Shown: piece after piece, positions 4,921-5,756 of the stretch
How positions within the stretch are numbered: the stretch's first letter is position 1
Layout of the letters: every line of letters begins with the position of its first letter
Program-made: the position numbers and the translations under genes
From: Dehalococcoidia bacterium
Lineage (GTDB): Bacteria > Chloroflexota > Dehalococcoidia > UBA2979
Assembly (NCBI GenBank): GCA_004297315.1
Contig: SCTU01000231.1
Span: 1-5,756 of the forward strand
Direction of reading: 5' to 3'
Length of the DNA stretch: 5,756 bases
Notes under the pieces: generated by a model
What the model was told of the DNA's origin: nothing
Database searches by the model: none
The model's input: the letters and a program-made list of their open reading frames with translations, nothing else

Positions 4921-5756
4921 ATGTCTGACCGAGAGCGGTACGTCATCCGGGGTGGCCGCCCGCTGCGCGGGCAGGTTGCCGTCTCCGGCTCCAAGAACGC
5001 CGCGCTCTACGCCCTGGCTGCCGCGCTGCTGACCCCGGACACCGTCACCCTCCGCAATGTCCCGCGCATCGCCGACATCGAGGAGATGGCCGCGGTCCTG
5101 CGCGCCCTCGGTGCGGACGTCACGGTCGACGGCGAGACCGTCACCCTCCGCGCCTCCACGTTCGCGACGACGGTGGCCCCCGCCGAACTGGTCGCGAGGC
5201 TGCGCGCTTCGTTCCTCGTCGTCGGCGCGCTGCTCGCGCGCGCGGGCGAGGCGACGTGCATCAGCCCAGGCGGCGACGTGATCGGCAGCCGCCCGCTGGA
5301 CGTGCACTTCGCCGGCTTCCGGGCACTGGGCGCCGACGTCCGCGAGGTGGACGGACAGCACGTCGTGCGCGCGCCACACCTGCGCGGCGCGCGGATCTTC
5401 TTCGATTATCCGAGCGTCCTCGGCACCGTGAACGTCCTCTTCGCGGCCGTGCGCGCCGAGGGCCGCACGACGATCATCAACGCCGCCGCCGAGCCCGAGG
5501 TCGAGATGGTGGCCGAGATGCTCGTGACGATGGGCGCCCGCATCAGCGGCCACGGCACCGCCAACATCGAGGTGCAGGGTGTGGACGCTCTCGGCGGGAC
5601 GGAGTTCACGGTCATCCCGGACCGGCTGGAGGCGGGCACGTACCTGCTCGCCGGGGTGTCGACGGGTGGCGACGTGCGCGTGCCAAACGCCTGCGCGACG
5701 CACATGGACTCGCTGATCGCGAAGTTGCGCGACGTCGGGGTGGAAGTCGACGACCG
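4921..5756 (+). CDS. murA: UDP-N-acetylglucosamine 1-carboxyvinyltransferase, Asp-type active site (3' end outside window)
   Basis: MurA transfers enolpyruvate from PEP to UDP-GlcNAc in the cytoplasm, the first committed step of peptidoglycan synthesis. 278 codons are visible of about 420, with no stop before the window edge. Family landmarks are VSGSKNAAL (21-29; Lys25 and Asn26 match E. coli Lys22 and Asn23), RLRASF (Arg95, matching Arg91), PGGDVIGSRPLDVH (116-129; Arg124 matching Arg120), then INAAAEPE and IPDRLEAGTYL. The position of the catalytic cysteine (E. coli Cys115, in GGCTIGARP) is Asp119 here. This Cys-to-Asp exchange is known in Mycobacterium tuberculosis and Chlamydia MurA. It keeps activity but removes the residue that fosfomycin alkylates. 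A nearby Cys113 aligns with a non-catalytic position. The related AroA (EPSP synthase) is less likely because the GGDxIGxRPLDxH loop is MurA-specific. A murA gene directly after the atp operon is seen in several Gram-positive-type lineages. It probably has its own promoter or partial read-through from atp. Confidence 0.95.
   Translation, partial: MSDRERYVIRGGRPLRGQVAVSGSKNAALYALAAALLTPDTVTLRNVPRIADIEEMAAVLRALGADVTVDGETVTLRASTFATTVAPAELVARLRASFLVVGALLARAGEATCISPGGDVIGSRPLDVHFAGFRALGADVREVDGQHVVRAPHLRGARIFFDYPSVLGTVNVLFAAVRAEGRTTIINAAAEPEVEMVAEMLVTMGARISGHGTANIEVQGVDALGGTEFTVIPDRLEAGTYLLAGVSTGGDVRVPNACATHMDSLIAKLRDVGVEVDD

Noticed and set aside
5257..5259. Cys113 of MurA as a displaced catalytic cysteine
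   Set aside because: It lies six residues before the catalytic position and aligns with a valine in E. coli MurA (Val109, sequence recalled from memory). The loop itself has no gap, so Asp119 is the true equivalent of Cys115.
2821..5703. A 960-codon open frame on the minus strand opposite atpD, atpC and murA
   Set aside because: It is antisense to well-recognised conserved genes. In GC-rich DNA with G/C third positions such shadow frames lack stops. Its translation is low-complexity Arg/Asp/Val/His-rich with no recognisable family.

Overview
This window is the 3' part of a bacterial F-type ATP synthase operon followed by a cell-wall gene, all on the + strand. The order is atpH (delta, 3' part only), atpA (alpha), atpG (gamma), atpD (beta), atpC (epsilon), then the 5' two-thirds of murA. 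The window is gene-dense. Its longest non-coding stretch is the 126 bases between atpC and murA, and nothing looks mobile, phage-like or CRISPR-like.

The DNA is very GC-rich, with third codon positions almost all G or C. The proteins are ordinary bacterial F1 subunits. The gene order, the GC-rich codon usage, an alpha N-terminus beginning MAVRPEEI and an epsilon with the [IL]DxxRA motif suggest a GC-rich non-proteobacterial lineage. Chloroflexota is my best guess, and it rests on sequence feel rather than a search. A murA gene implies that the organism makes peptidoglycan.

Layout: 1-318 end of delta; 319-396 a spacer with two GC hairpins; 397-1929 alpha; 1980-2876 gamma; 2914-4314 beta; 4348-4794 epsilon; 4795-4920 a spacer with a terminator-like hairpin and a possible murA promoter; 4921-5756 murA, running off the end. 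Each complete gene has a clear purine-rich ribosome binding site 5 to 8 bases before an ATG. Spacers of 33 to 78 bases fit one polycistronic atp mRNA.

Alpha and beta form the hexameric catalytic head, gamma is the rotating shaft, epsilon is the shaft's regulatory foot, and delta clamps the head to the peripheral stalk. The membrane subunits (a, b, c) are presumably upstream, outside the window, so proton versus sodium specificity cannot be judged. MurA starts a separate pathway, the first committed step of peptidoglycan synthesis.

I found no new multi-gene system. The best observations are residue-level. MurA has Asp instead of the usual catalytic Cys, which predicts intrinsic fosfomycin resistance. 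Epsilon carries an ATP-sensing motif. The alpha P-loop is non-standard and alpha has a short charged insertion. Beta has Phe at the catalytic-site tyrosine. A short stretch of beta has sharply different codon usage, and GC hairpins sit just before several ribosome binding sites.
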